Positions 8,608-15,588 of a stretch of DNA of 54,179 nucleotides are shown piece after piece. A program made the position numbers and the translations under genes. The first letter of the stretch is position 1; each line of letters begins with the position of its first letter. Origin of the DNA: Methanobacteriota archaeon (GTDB taxonomy: Archaea > Halobacteriota > Methanosarcinia > Methanosarcinales > Methanosarcinaceae); NCBI GenBank assembly GCA_023399215.1, contig JAEWQJ010000059.1, positions 1 through 54,179 of the forward strand, in the 5' to 3' direction. The notes below the pieces were generated by a model. The model had not been told where the DNA came from. It did no database searches and was given only the letters and a program-made list of their open reading frames with translations.

Positions 8608-9101
8608 GAGAAAGGATATCTCGCAATGAATTAGTTAACTATAAGAACGGTAATTGACGTCAAGAGAAAATTTGTCAGATATTTTTATTGGAAATCTGTA
8701 TTAATTACTTACTAACGTCTACAACTATCAAATTTTACTTCCAATATATTTCCTTCAGCAGTAAACCATAAGCAAACCCCACTACGTTCTTTTTATTTAT
8801 CCAGAAATAACACTTAAAATTTTATTACACGGATAAATTCGCCCTGTTTTATAGTATATACCATAATTAGATAATTAATACCCCGATTATGCAAAAATAA
8901 GTTGTAGATGTTTAATATTACATGTGTTCCTGCTAATCTAGCAATATCTCAAATTTTAGGAATCTTCAGTTGAGGTCCTTGTATATTTACTGGGCTTCTA
9001 ATTGATAGCAGTCAACTGCTAACTAAATCAGTGCTAGATTATGAAGTTCCAAAAAACTATAAAAAAGAATCCAAAATTAAAATAAAAGGAGATAATAAAA
9101 T
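8608..9101. other. Gene-free stretch before the 64-residue peptide gene
   Basis: No coding sequence of more than 60 codons that looks real. It is very AT-rich, probably as a result of an old insertion between the two hub/collar paralogues. A good promoter for the small peptide gene lies at its right end near 9046-9065. Confidence 0.5.
9046..9065 (+). promoter_or_regulatory. Putative BRE/TATA promoter of the 64-residue peptide gene
   Basis: TTCCAAAAAACTATAAAAAA matches an archaeal BRE plus TATA element, about 45 bases upstream of ATG 9102. It suggests that the small gene has its own promoter rather than depending on the tail operon. Predicted by eye. Confidence 0.45.
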
Positions 9102-9296
9102 ATGGCATTAGTGGAAATTTTAAATGAAGTAGAAAATGCAATCATAGACACGGAAAACGGTATACTAAAGAAGATAAACGATCTTGTGGACGCTGAAGGC
9201 GACGTGAAAAAAACGAAACTCGCAGTCGTCAGTCTCATTGGTAGTATTATTCTCTTGGTAATCAAGAGTGTTAAAGCTGCCGTTGCTACTGAATAA
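9102..9296 (+). CDS. 64-residue amphipathic/membrane peptide, possible holin or effector
   Basis: A small protein with a strong AAAGGAGA ribosome-binding site 9 bases before ATG. The N-terminal 35 residues form an acidic amphipathic helix (EILNEVENAIIDTENGILKK). A linker DVKKTK follows, then one hydrophobic helix of about 20 residues (LAVVSLIGSIILLVIKSVKA). This layout suits a holin-like, pore-forming or anchor peptide. It sits alone between the two hub/collar paralogues of the contractile cluster, so it may be a released toxin, a cargo, or the means by which particles leave the cell. The reverse strand also has an open frame, but the binding site and composition favour this strand. I recognise no family. 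Confidence 0.7.
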   Translation: MALVEILNEVENAIIDTENGILKKINDLVDAEGDVKKTKLAVVSLIGSIILLVIKSVKAAVATE

Positions 9297-10032
9297 ATAT
9301 ACTAAAAAATAATTTAAGAGTTTATTTTAGAACTCACAATTTGTTTCTTTAAATATCAGATTTAGGATAATCAATCTAGTGTCATGGCAATTTAATTATT
9401 GAGCATAATCTTTGATAACTTTTCATCAATAGATAGTGATTCAGAGTTAACATGTGACCAATAACTAAATTTTCAAGACACTAGCTCTAGATTATGCAGA
9501 CAATCCTGAAAATTTATGATAATCAAGAACAAAACGGGTTTTGGATAAATCCTAATTCTACTCTGCATATGCAAGTCAACTACCAATAGCTAAAGCAGTT
9601 GGCTTGCCCTTCAAATTCCTCGAAAGAAGCAGAGGAGAATAGGCTTATTGACTGAAGTCCGTAGCACCTAACCGTTGCAATCTTCGCTAGTTTGTACCTG
9701 AGATGCTCAATATACGATTGGAATTTGAGTTATAAGAAGTCAACGCATGACGAAAGCGAACGTGAAAATTAATTTAATTTTCCTGATGCTAAGTTTCTCA
9801 ATATTTTTTAATTAATGCTCATGCATACAACTTTTAAACGTTGACAAAGCTCTGTAAATTTATTTTTGTTATCTGAAATAAATAGCGAACTTTATTAGAT
9901 ATTTAGTTCAGTTAATAATAATTTTCATATTTTTCGCCAAAATTGTAACCCGAAAATATATCGAGCGACATTTGCTGCCACATGCAGTAGATATGAATCA
10001 GAATAAGAGCCAGGACGCGGAGCTGAGACTCG
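9297..10032. other. Intergenic debris, including a possible IS200/IS605-type end
   Basis: Apart from the short inverted-repeat element, the stretch 9560-9740 has a GC-richer, structured look. It contains CCAATAGCTAAAGCAGTTGG (a small stem-loop with flanking GTCAACTA and CTTGCCC), then TTGTACCTGAGATGCTC. I associate these features with the ends of IS200/IS605 (tnpB) elements in methanogens. No transposase or tnpB frame is present, so at most a solo end or internal-deletion derivative remains. The last 150 bases lead into the second hub/collar gene. Confidence 0.4.
9376..9484. mobile_element. MITE-like element, copy 1 (109 bp)
   Basis: The sequence is bounded by the inverted ends CTAGTGTC and GACACTAG. 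Its first 22 bases are the same as those of the element at 35138-35244, and both right ends read (A)GACACTAGCTCT. Lengths are nearly equal (109 and 107 bp) while the centres differ. Too short to code for a transposase, so it would be moved in trans. Confidence 0.7.
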
Positions 10033-10686
10033 ATGAAGATGAAACCCATTCTCGATAAATTCGAAATCAAAGGCATCCAGAATATCAGCACCCATGAAAA
10101 TCGGGTTCTTATCGAGCACTGCATTCCGGGAATGGGAGGAAGCTTATTTCAAGACCTTGGTACTGAACCTACTAAGATAACCTTGAGAGGAAGCCTGAGC
10201 TATAGTGAAAGCAGGCAAGATGTCCTGAATCTCGAAAAGCTCAGGGAAAAGTTTCAGGCTGCCCAACCTGTACCTTTTGTCGCCGATATTACAACTGCTA
10301 CTTCTATAAAAGAAGTTCTTATTAAAAGCATAGAGATAAGAGAATCAGAAAAGTGGCCAGATTGTTTTGATTTTCTTATCAGCCTCAAAGAGCATGTTCC
10401 TGAGCCACCGCAGAGCAATGTGCAGAATGATGTAAATAATGAGGCAGAAGAAAAACATGAAAAAAAAGTGAAGCAAGTTATTGAGGGAGAAGGCAGTCTG
10501 ATTGTAAGAGTTGATCTGGAAGATGGAACAACAGATTACACCAAAATTAGCGTTTTAGTAGAGGGAACTACAGAGGATGGGCAAGAATTCTCAGTAACAA
10601 TCGACAATGAAGTTGAGGGAATATATACTGTTGAAAATCTACCTGCGGGGGCATATACCGTTTCAATCCAATCAGGAGTTGAATAA
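10033..10686 (+). CDS. Baseplate hub/collar adaptor paralogue (copy 2) with C-terminal Ig-like domain
   Basis: A 217-residue protein. Residues 1-130 are a close paralogue of the protein at 7644, sharing FEIKGIQNIS, GSLFQDLGTEPT and the DVLNLEKLREKFQ helix, and also clearly alike at DNA level. The C-terminus instead carries an acidic linker (NEAEEKHEKKVKQ) and a carboxypeptidase-regulatory or prealbumin-like beta domain (VEGIYTVENLPAGAYTVSI). The likely role is a ring or collar between tube and hub, one copy carrying an exposed Ig-like module. ATG 10033 has only a weak binding site. The next gene starts at a TTG 2 bases after this stop. Confidence 0.65.
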   Translation: MKMKPILDKFEIKGIQNISTHENRVLIEHCIPGMGGSLFQDLGTEPTKITLRGSLSYSESRQDVLNLEKLREKFQAAQPVPFVADITTATSIKEVLIKSIEIRESEKWPDCFDFLISLKEHVPEPPQSNVQNDVNNEAEEKHEKKVKQVIEGEGSLIVRVDLEDGTTDYTKISVLVEGTTEDGQEFSVTIDNEVEGIYTVENLPAGAYTVSIQSGVE

Positions 10687-12045
10687 TTGTCAAAAGAAAC
10701 ATCAGTAGTCAGCGGCAAGGTGACATCAATTGGTATATCGGCCTCTCCTATAAAGATAAGGGAACTGCAGTTCAACTGGGGTACTATCTCTAATGCAATC
10801 CAGTTGTATAACCATTTGACCAGTTCGGATGTTGTCACTCCTGAATGGAAATATACTATTTCAAGAAGAATACTTAAATATCAAAGTCCTGCGATTACAG
10901 GCAAAGATGTAAAAAAAGTACAGCAGTGTTTAATATCTCTAGGCTACAGTGTCGGTCCGACAGGTGATGATGGTATATTTGGAAAAAATACCGATAAAGC
11001 GGTGAAATATTTCCAAAAAAAGAATGGACTGAAGTTGGATGGGATTGTCGGGCCTGAAACCAGGACTTTTCTTGGGCTTCAGGGTGCCGCTGCTTATGTA
11101 ATTGGTACACAATTTACAGTTAAGGCAAAATTCACAGCTCCTGAATGGATTACAAGTGCAGAAATTTGGGCATCAAGCGACAAGGATGGTTTCGATGGAC
11201 TTGGCTCTGTAGCTGATCCGTCCAAACCTGTATTAGTTAATTTCACCAAGGGAGAATCAGACTTTTACGATTTTAAAATCAAAACGCCGGCTGTAAGTAT
11301 TTCCCTGAATAAGACAAAATGGCAGTGGAAATGTGTTAAGATAAATAGGACAGTTTCAAGTGTAAAGAGTGTTGGTAGCTCTGATCATATTATCTATATA
11401 ATTTGCGATAAACCAGAAGAACCAATGAAAAAGCCATGGGTTGCAGTTTTGCACAAGGCATGCAAATGGGCAAAAAACGAAAGCACTTTAGATAAGGCAG
11501 CTGCAAAGGTTACAGAACAAGTAAATGCATCTATTTTTTTCGAATATGATACTTCTCATGGGGCAACCAACTATGCATCAAACGGAAACTTCAATTGTTC
11601 AATGTATCTTGAGCGTTTAAATGGTGAAGTAGGAAAAGGTAAGCTTCTGAACTGTACAGATTGCGCATGCATAGTATCGACCTTTGCTAATGCCCTGGGT
11701 TGCAAGTTTTTTGAATCGGTAATGGGATATGATTTCCAGTGTAACAAAATAATTCCAATCGGATTCATAAACTGGCAAGTACCTTTTGGATGGGGGTTTT
11801 CTTATCATGAGGTAGCCTGGACCGGCGCATGCAGTGATTCTGATATTCTTTGCGATGCCTGTCTTAAAGTTGATGGTGACACCGATCCTACCAAATCGCC
11901 ACATACTGAATTACTACCTATTAACACTAAATTCCACGTTGCTGGTCAAACTCTATATAAAGAAAGACTTGCAGCAAATACTCCAAGCGGTCTTCCAAAT
12001 TGTAATCCTAAACCAACCAACATGAAACGCCGTTCAGTTATTTGA
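10687..12045 (+). CDS. Peptidoglycan-binding plus transglutaminase-like cysteine protease, candidate cell-wall enzyme or effector
   Basis: A 452-residue multi-domain protein. Residues 62-130 are a PG_binding_1 domain (GKDVKKVQQCLISLGYSVGP, DGIFGKNTDKAVKYFQKKNG, LDGIVGPETRTFL). Residues 140-245 are beta-rich. Residues 320-400 look like a transglutaminase/cysteine-protease core, with Cys323 in NCTDCACIVSTFANALG, His374 in FSYHEVAWTG and Asp396 in KVDGD as candidate triad. Such a protein would bind and cut wall polymers or cross-links, helping the tube through an envelope, or act as a delivered enzyme. It starts at TTG 10687 with CAGGAG upstream and lies directly before hub genes. It has no signal peptide, which suits loading on the particle. 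The actual substrate is unknown. Confidence 0.65.
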   Translation: MSKETSVVSGKVTSIGISASPIKIRELQFNWGTISNAIQLYNHLTSSDVVTPEWKYTISRRILKYQSPAITGKDVKKVQQCLISLGYSVGPTGDDGIFGKNTDKAVKYFQKKNGLKLDGIVGPETRTFLGLQGAAAYVIGTQFTVKAKFTAPEWITSAEIWASSDKDGFDGLGSVADPSKPVLVNFTKGESDFYDFKIKTPAVSISLNKTKWQWKCVKINRTVSSVKSVGSSDHIIYIICDKPEEPMKKPWVAVLHKACKWAKNESTLDKAAAKVTEQVNASIFFEYDTSHGATNYASNGNFNCSMYLERLNGEVGKGKLLNCTDCACIVSTFANALGCKFFESVMGYDFQCNKIIPIGFINWQVPFGWGFSYHEVAWTGACSDSDILCDACLKVDGDTDPTKSPHTELLPINTKFHVAGQTLYKERLAANTPSGLPNCNPKPTNMKRRSVI

Positions 12046-12055
12046 AGGGATACTC

Positions 12056-12595
12056 ATGACCAATGAAGAAGATTCAAGAAGAGAAAACATCAAAGAAATC
12101 CACAATTTTTCCAGTTGGAAAAGAAAAGTTACAGATAAAAAACGAAGAGACTTGAGTATAGACCTCTCAGCTTCGATAAGGGACTTTAGTGATATAAAAA
12201 ATTTTTTTAATTGGAAATTAATAAGAAAAGAACCAGTTGAGATAGAGCGCCAGGAATGCAAGGCTACTGAATATTTATGGAAAAATCCTACTAATGAGAA
12301 AGAAGAACTGGTGCAGATAAGAATAATCGAATGCAATTCCTTCTCAGATGCTCATGAAGCAATAATTGATTTCATGATGTCTTCTAGTCTTATGAAGTTT
12401 CCCAGTTGTGAAGAAATCGGTATTGACATTGGTGATATCTGTTTTGGGGGTTATGGTGAAATTCTTACAGGAATCATCTTCGCAAGAAATAATGTAATGG
12501 TATACATTAGAAGTGTTGGAAAAAATGACATATCTATAAAAGAAATTGCTGAAAATATTGATAGTATGATCAGAGGGAAAATAGATATTGCCTGA
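12056..12595 (+). CDS. Alpha/beta protein next to the wall enzyme, unknown; possible adaptor or inhibitor
   Basis: A 179-residue protein. The first 65 residues are very charged and probably flexible (SWKRKVTDKKRRDLSIDLS). The rest is an alpha/beta unit with helix FSDAHEAIIDFMMSSSLMK, then EEIGIDIGDICFGGYGEI and the strand pair TGIIFARNNVMVYIRSV, ending in a helix KEIAENIDSMIRGK. The GD-cF and RNNV features recall a widespread domain of unknown function in secreted proteins. It starts 10 bases after the wall-enzyme gene and overlaps the hub gene start by 8 bases, so it is in the same message. It could be an immunity or loading partner of the preceding enzyme. Confidence 0.6.
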   Translation: MTNEEDSRRENIKEIHNFSSWKRKVTDKKRRDLSIDLSASIRDFSDIKNFFNWKLIRKEPVEIERQECKATEYLWKNPTNEKEELVQIRIIECNSFSDAHEAIIDFMMSSSLMKFPSCEEIGIDIGDICFGGYGEILTGIIFARNNVMVYIRSVGKNDISIKEIAENIDSMIRGKIDIA

Positions 12596-13625
12596 TTTAA
12601 AGCAATTTTTGAGACAAGAGGTAGTTAAAAAAATGCAAAAACCATCCTACAAAATCTTAATAGGTTCAACAACAATCGACTCAGAAAAACCTATTAGCGG
12701 AAGGCTTGTCTCTATATCTACCGAGAAAAACATGGCTATCCCAGCAGATTCATTTGAGATAATACTGGGAGTCCCCATTGAGTTAAAAATAAAGAAAAAC
12801 GACAAAGTTAATGTGGAACTTGGCTATTCTGGTGAGCTCAAGAAGGTCTTTACAGGCAGCGTTGATAGAATTTCCCCAACCATTACATATGTTGTGATAA
12901 GCGGTCTTAGCCCTTTTTTCAGTCTTTTAAGCCTGCGAAAGGATACAACAAGACTGAACTTGAAATCAGGCGATATAATAAGCTACCTTGCAAATGAGGC
13001 AAAGGTCGAGATAGCCAGCATTGATGATGGGTTCGAGCTTCCTTATTATGTAATAGACAGCAGGAAAAATGCCTACGAACACTGTATTGGACTTGCGAAG
13101 AGGAACGGGTTTGACCTTTACTGCGATGAAGAGGGAAAACTTGTATTCAGGAAATTTAGCAAAACCAGAGCCGACCACACGTTCACTTATGCTAAAAATA
13201 TACTCACAGTCCAGGTCAATTTATCGAGCCCGTTTTATGAAGGAGTCGAAGTTTATGGGGAAAGTCCAATTGGTTCAAAAGGTAAAGATTCCTGGTGCTG
13301 GTACTCAAAAGATTTTACTTCGAATAAAGGGCTCGGAGGAGAGGAAGAAAAATCTCTGCTAATACAGGACTCAGTCATACGAACAAAAGATGCTGCCTTT
13401 GCATGTGCACAGGCAAAGTTGAATTTTATGAAAAAATCGTCTGTTTTTGGCTCCGCAACTGTTCAGGGAAATCCTGAAGTTAAATTGGGAGATGCTGTTG
13501 AATTTAAAGAATGTCCTCAGGACGAGCTTAATCAGTTATTCCAGGTGCGACAGGTAAGACATATACTGAGTAAAAATAGTGGCTTTATAACAAAGATCGG
13601 ATTCTGCGGAATTGGGGAGAGATGA
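12588..13625 (+). CDS. Baseplate hub protein (gpD/gp27/VgrG-N type)
   Basis: A 345-residue protein with the features of tail hub proteins: KILIGSTTID, ISTEKNMAIPADSFEIILG, KKNDKVNVELGYSGELKKVFTG, then LNLKSGDIISYLANEAKVEI, NAYEHCIGLAKRNGFDLYCDEEGKLVFR and the late HGNP-like VQGNPEVKLGDAVEF. The trimeric hub links the tube to the spike and baseplate wedges. The frame opens at TTG 12588, overlapping the previous stop; ATG 12633 is an alternative start that would keep all recognisable domains. The stop lies immediately before the spike gene. In many eCIS this protein is fused to the spike; here they are separate. Confidence 0.85.
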   Translation: MPDLKQFLRQEVVKKMQKPSYKILIGSTTIDSEKPISGRLVSISTEKNMAIPADSFEIILGVPIELKIKKNDKVNVELGYSGELKKVFTGSVDRISPTITYVVISGLSPFFSLLSLRKDTTRLNLKSGDIISYLANEAKVEIASIDDGFELPYYVIDSRKNAYEHCIGLAKRNGFDLYCDEEGKLVFRKFSKTRADHTFTYAKNILTVQVNLSSPFYEGVEVYGESPIGSKGKDSWCWYSKDFTSNKGLGGEEEKSLLIQDSVIRTKDAAFACAQAKLNFMKKSSVFGSATVQGNPEVKLGDAVEFKECPQDELNQLFQVRQVRHILSKNSGFITKIGFCGIGER

Positions 13626-13626
13626 G

Positions 13627-14346
13627 ATGGAAGACGTTGTAAGCATAATAAAAAGTATAGTTCGGGAAGAACTTAAAAACTATAGAAACCTCGAACTGGG
13701 GACTGTCACGAAACTGTATTCCCATGAATCAGGTAACGACAAAAATAATTATGCCTGCAACGTAAAGCTCAAGGACAGCGACCTGGAACTGCAAAATGTT
13801 GGGATATCCACGCAAAGAATAGGAGCTGTCGCTATTCCCAATAAAGATGACCTCGTATTAGTTCAGTTCATAAATGGGGATGTAAATAATGCTGTTATTG
13901 TCGGAAGAGTCTATAATGACGTGGACATAGCCCCGGTTGCAAAACCACATGAATTCGTCTATATTTCCCCGGATTCGAAAGAGTCTGGAATCAGAAGAAT
14001 ATACCTTGAATTTCCAGATGATAATAAATTCCTTTTAATGGATGATGAAATCAGTCTTGAAGCCGGAACAACAAAAATAAAATTCAAGCACAATGGAGAT
14101 ATAGAAATCGATTCTAATTCGAAGCTCAATATAAAAACTAAAAGTGATGCAACAATTGCTTCGTCAGGAAATATATCCTTAGATTCTAAAGGCAACATAG
14201 ACATTAAGGCTGATGGGAACATAGCTCTGGATGCCGCTAATATATCCATTAAAGGAAAGGCAAGCTCTTCTCTTGAAGCAGGTTCGATGGCAAAAATCAA
14301 AGGCACAGTTATCACAGTTGGTGGTAATATCAACTTCTCACCATAA
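13627..14346 (+). CDS. Tail spike protein (gpV / VgrG C-terminal type)
   Basis: A 239-residue spike. After a short helix comes an OB-fold (LELGTVTKLYSHE, YACNVKLKDSDLELQNV, VAIPNKDDLVLVQFINGDVNNAVIVGRVYN), as in T4 gp5 and P2 gpV. A triple-stranded beta-helix with short repeats follows (IEIDSNSKLNIKTKSDA, GNIDIKADGNIALDAA). It forms the central needle that punctures the target membrane and carries the PAAR tip. ATG 13627 is chosen because GGGGAGAG lies just upstream; TTG 13612 is in frame but inside the hub gene. A 50-base piece of this gene recurs at 14793-14842. Confidence 0.9.
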   Translation: MEDVVSIIKSIVREELKNYRNLELGTVTKLYSHESGNDKNNYACNVKLKDSDLELQNVGISTQRIGAVAIPNKDDLVLVQFINGDVNNAVIVGRVYNDVDIAPVAKPHEFVYISPDSKESGIRRIYLEFPDDNKFLLMDDEISLEAGTTKIKFKHNGDIEIDSNSKLNIKTKSDATIASSGNISLDSKGNIDIKADGNIALDAANISIKGKASSSLEAGSMAKIKGTVITVGGNINFSP

Positions 14347-14357
14347 GAGGGAATATA

Positions 14358-14693
14358 ATGCCAGGTCAGCCAGTTACGATCGGTTGTGCTGTTCTCCTTA
14401 CTCCAGGAGTAGCAGGTCCTCCTGATTCAGGTATCATTGTGTCAGTTCCCCAGGTTATTGCATCCGCAGCAGGTATGCCTCTTGCAGTAAGCGGCTCTAT
14501 GTGCCAGATGACAAATTCTGTTACTGGAGCACCTTATCCTCTAGTTATTCTGCCAGATGGATGCAGTACTGGGGTCAAGATTAACGGAATGAGCCTGGTC
14601 AGGATAGGAGACCGCATTTCCACCGGACCAGGTATACTCTTAATTTTAGGACCTCCTGCAGCTTCATTCATTAATGACTTATGGTCACCATAG
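14358..14693 (+). CDS. PAAR-like spike-tip protein
   Basis: A 111-residue small protein right after the spike gene, rich in Gly, Pro and Ser with short strands: AGPPDSGIIVSVPQ, MPLAVSGSMCQMTNSVTG, CSTGVKINGMSLVRIGD, SPGI-like STGPGILL. The pattern matches PAAR-type tips that sharpen the spike of VgrG/eCIS particles and can carry effectors. The usual PAAR metal ligands are not obvious; Cys at positions 10, 48 and 69 might bind metal instead. It has a clear GAGGGAATATA leader before ATG 14358. Confidence 0.8.
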   Translation: MPGQPVTIGCAVLLTPGVAGPPDSGIIVSVPQVIASAAGMPLAVSGSMCQMTNSVTGAPYPLVILPDGCSTGVKINGMSLVRIGDRISTGPGILLILGPPAASFINDLWSP

Positions 14694-15100
14694 TGAAGAG
14701 TAGATAACGAGAGAGGGCAGTAACGAGAAAGAGCAGATAACGAGATAGACTCCCTCAAATTAGTTATTTTAAGGTATAAATTTTAGTTCAAGAGAATATA
14801 CCTAGAATTTCCAGATGATAATAAATTCCTTTTAATGGATGAACTTTTTATTCCTTATTTTAACATCAGATTTTGTACAACAAAAAATGGAATCAAATAC
14901 CCATAATAACTGGATAATTCTTAAAAGCGAAATTTATTTCTAATCCATTTTCAGATTTAAGCCTTTTCAGATTTAAGCCTTCTTTTTTACTAAATATCTG
15001 ATTTTGGGATTTACTACTATTAAGAAAATTTCCTTACAATTCTACAAACTGGAAAACTGTCTGAGCCCTTAGTTTACATACAGATTTGGGAGGACACTAT
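14694..15100. other. Intergenic region splitting the cluster, with repeats and a gene relic
   Basis: It contains degenerate GATAACGAGA repeats at 14701-14745, a 50-base relic of the spike gene (14793-14842), and a perfect 16-base tandem (TTTTCAGATTTAAGCC twice, 14948-14979). A GCGAAATTTATTTC stretch near 14930 resembles a BRE/TATA element and could serve the downstream baseplate operon. The upstream and downstream tail genes are therefore probably separate transcription units. Confidence 0.55.
14793..14842 (+). pseudogene. Relic copy of a piece of the spike gene
   Basis: 49 of 50 bases match the spike gene at 13996-14045 (residues around IYLEFPDDNKFLLMDD). The copy has a TAG in place of a coding triplet and no longer frame. 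It is a remnant of a partial duplication or recombination at the spike/tip locus. Confidence 0.9.
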
Positions 15101-15586
15101 ATGGATAACAAAAAAATTCTGGGCATTGATTTTGGCTTGATATATAGATCCCCTACCGGAATGTGCGAGGATACTGATTTGATAAAAGATCTCAAAGAAA
15201 ATCCTTATAAATTACCTGGTCTGGAATTTTTGGATTTATGCAAAGTAGAGGATATTTCTACAATAACCGGAACAGATAATGTTCAACAGAGTCTCATCAA
15301 CAGAATCATGACAAGAAAGGGGGAACTTACTGATCTTGGACATCCTGAATATGGCTCAAACCACCACGACCTGATTGGAGAACTCAATACAGAGAGCAAC
15401 CGCAACCTGTTAAAATTTCATATACTGGAATGTCTTTCCCATGAACCAAGGATTGAGAAGATATTGAGGACACAAATAAAAGTTGATACAGATAACTGTG
15501 CCCTTGTCAGGATTTATCTTGAGATAAAAATAGTTACTGTCACTTCACCTATTAACCTGATTATCCCATTCAGTTTTGAGGTGTAA
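15101..15586 (+). CDS. Baseplate wedge protein, gp25/gpW-like
   Basis: A 161-residue protein with the gp25 signature: NVQQSLINRIMTRKGELTDL followed by GHPEYGSNHHDLIGE, then a helix (RNLLKFHILECLSHEPRIEK) and strands (TDNCALVRIYLEIKIV). gp25-type proteins join the inner baseplate wedge to the first sheath ring. ATG 15101 is chosen because GGGAGGAC lies at the right distance; TTG 15086 is an upstream option. The N-terminal 60 residues (KKILGIDFGLIYRS...) are longer than in minimal gp25 proteins. The gene starts the second block of baseplate genes. Confidence 0.85.
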   Translation: MDNKKILGIDFGLIYRSPTGMCEDTDLIKDLKENPYKLPGLEFLDLCKVEDISTITGTDNVQQSLINRIMTRKGELTDLGHPEYGSNHHDLIGELNTESNRNLLKFHILECLSHEPRIEKILRTQIKVDTDNCALVRIYLEIKIVTVTSPINLIIPFSFEV

Positions 15587-15588
15587 GA

